Position numbers and translations under genes: made by a program
Notes under the pieces: model-generated
Database searches by the model: none
The model's input: the letters and a program-made list of their open reading frames with translations, nothing else
What the model was told of the DNA's origin: nothing
Assembly (NCBI GenBank): GCA_900618795.1
Contig: UYJD01000018.1
Coordinates: 62,001 to 126,000 of the forward strand
From: Cyanodermella asteris
Lineage: Eukaryota; Ascomycota; Lecanoromycetes; Ostropales; Stictidaceae
Reading direction: 5' to 3'
DNA: 64,000 bases
Part shown: positions 63,634 through 64,000 of the stretch, piece after piece
Layout of the letters: every line of letters starts with the position of its first letter
Numbering within the stretch: the stretch's first letter is position 1

Positions 63634-64000
63634 CCTTGGCAAGTTGGGATGGTTGAAATCGTAGCTGCGAAAAAAAATGGAAACACCCCCCTCCTTTGTC
63701 TTCGGGATCAGGATTATTGCGACCGCGGATCCTTTAAAAACTCCCTTTGCAGCTGCGAAATAATGGGGGTTCCTGCGAACTGCGGGATGAAATCATGAAC
63801 GGTCGTACAGACGATGCGGCGGAAAGGGGAGGATCCGGGTGGTGTGTAGCGGGAGCCTGTTTGTCGCACGAAGAAGTTTGTTTCTCTCGCAGCGGCGAAA
63901 GGGTGTCTCGGCCGACGGGCCGCGTGACCTGCGAGTCAGTTCATCAAAGTGGACGATCTTCCATTTCGCGAGGTTGGGATGGAAGCAAGGGCGGGACGGA

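Larger units (their letters stand above)
59357..64000. other. 4.6 kb gene-poor region with microrepeats
   Basis: After RanGAP no convincing gene appears on either strand; the longest frames (about 60-165 codons) are low-complexity or overlap one another. Short tandem arrays are frequent: GGGCAGCA at about 59961-59994, GAACGAAC-like at 60079-60112, GTGAGA/CTGAGA at about 60207-60269, ACTGACTACG about three times at 63237-63270, and CGTG about five times at 63612-63633. CTACC or GTAGG words occur at about 60112, 62295 and 63391. Confidence 0.55.

Overview
The window looks like nuclear DNA of a filamentous ascomycete, most likely a Dothideomycete (class is inference). Genes lie on both strands, with mostly short introns (about 41-180 nt, GT...CTRAC-like...AG). 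The gene set is typically fungal: an RNA-silencing RNA-dependent RNA polymerase, an NRPS-like A-T-R enzyme, P450, Rds1, steryl-ester lipase, HSF-type factor, NC2-beta, RanGAP and cystathionine gamma-lyase. A short stretch beside an assembly gap has the dinucleotide bias left by repeat-induced point mutation (RIP). No tRNA, rRNA, CRISPR array or recognisable virus-like element was found.

Layout. 1-9 kb: a DUF6604 protein that runs off the left edge; a gene of about 1,790 codons whose splicing joins an RNA-dependent RNA polymerase to an SF1 Upf1-like helicase; and, divergently, a NadR-like P-loop ATPase. 9-18 kb: an NRPS-like reductase and a P450 on the same strand, then a 645-N gap with a RIP-like flank. 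20-32 kb: Rds1, a small uncertain ORF, a membrane lipase, a short-chain dehydrogenase, a Pro/Gln-rich unknown and a xanthine/hypoxanthine phosphoribosyltransferase. 32-42 kb: a 3.5 kb gene-free stretch leading into an HSF-type transcription factor, then an F-box-like gene with an in-frame stop and a DEDD exonuclease. 42-54 kb: small unknowns, a decayed M4 metallopeptidase, NC2-beta, a second SDR, an FAD oxidoreductase, a GPI-type PEBP protein with an in-frame stop, and an ankyrin protein. 55-59 kb: cystathionine gamma-lyase, a small membrane protein and RanGAP. 59.4-64 kb: no convincing gene, many short tandem repeats.

The most interesting locus is the RdRP-helicase. In fission yeast Rdp1 and the helicase Hrr1 are separate subunits of one complex, and in Neurospora SAD-1 and SAD-3 are separate proteins. 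Here the two activities appear to be encoded as one polypeptide. Three otherwise gene-like loci between 38 and 51 kb (F-box-like, M4 peptidase, PEBP) carry stops, which suggests local gene decay. Exon boundaries were inferred by hand from splice consensus, reading phase and protein similarity recalled from memory; no search was run.
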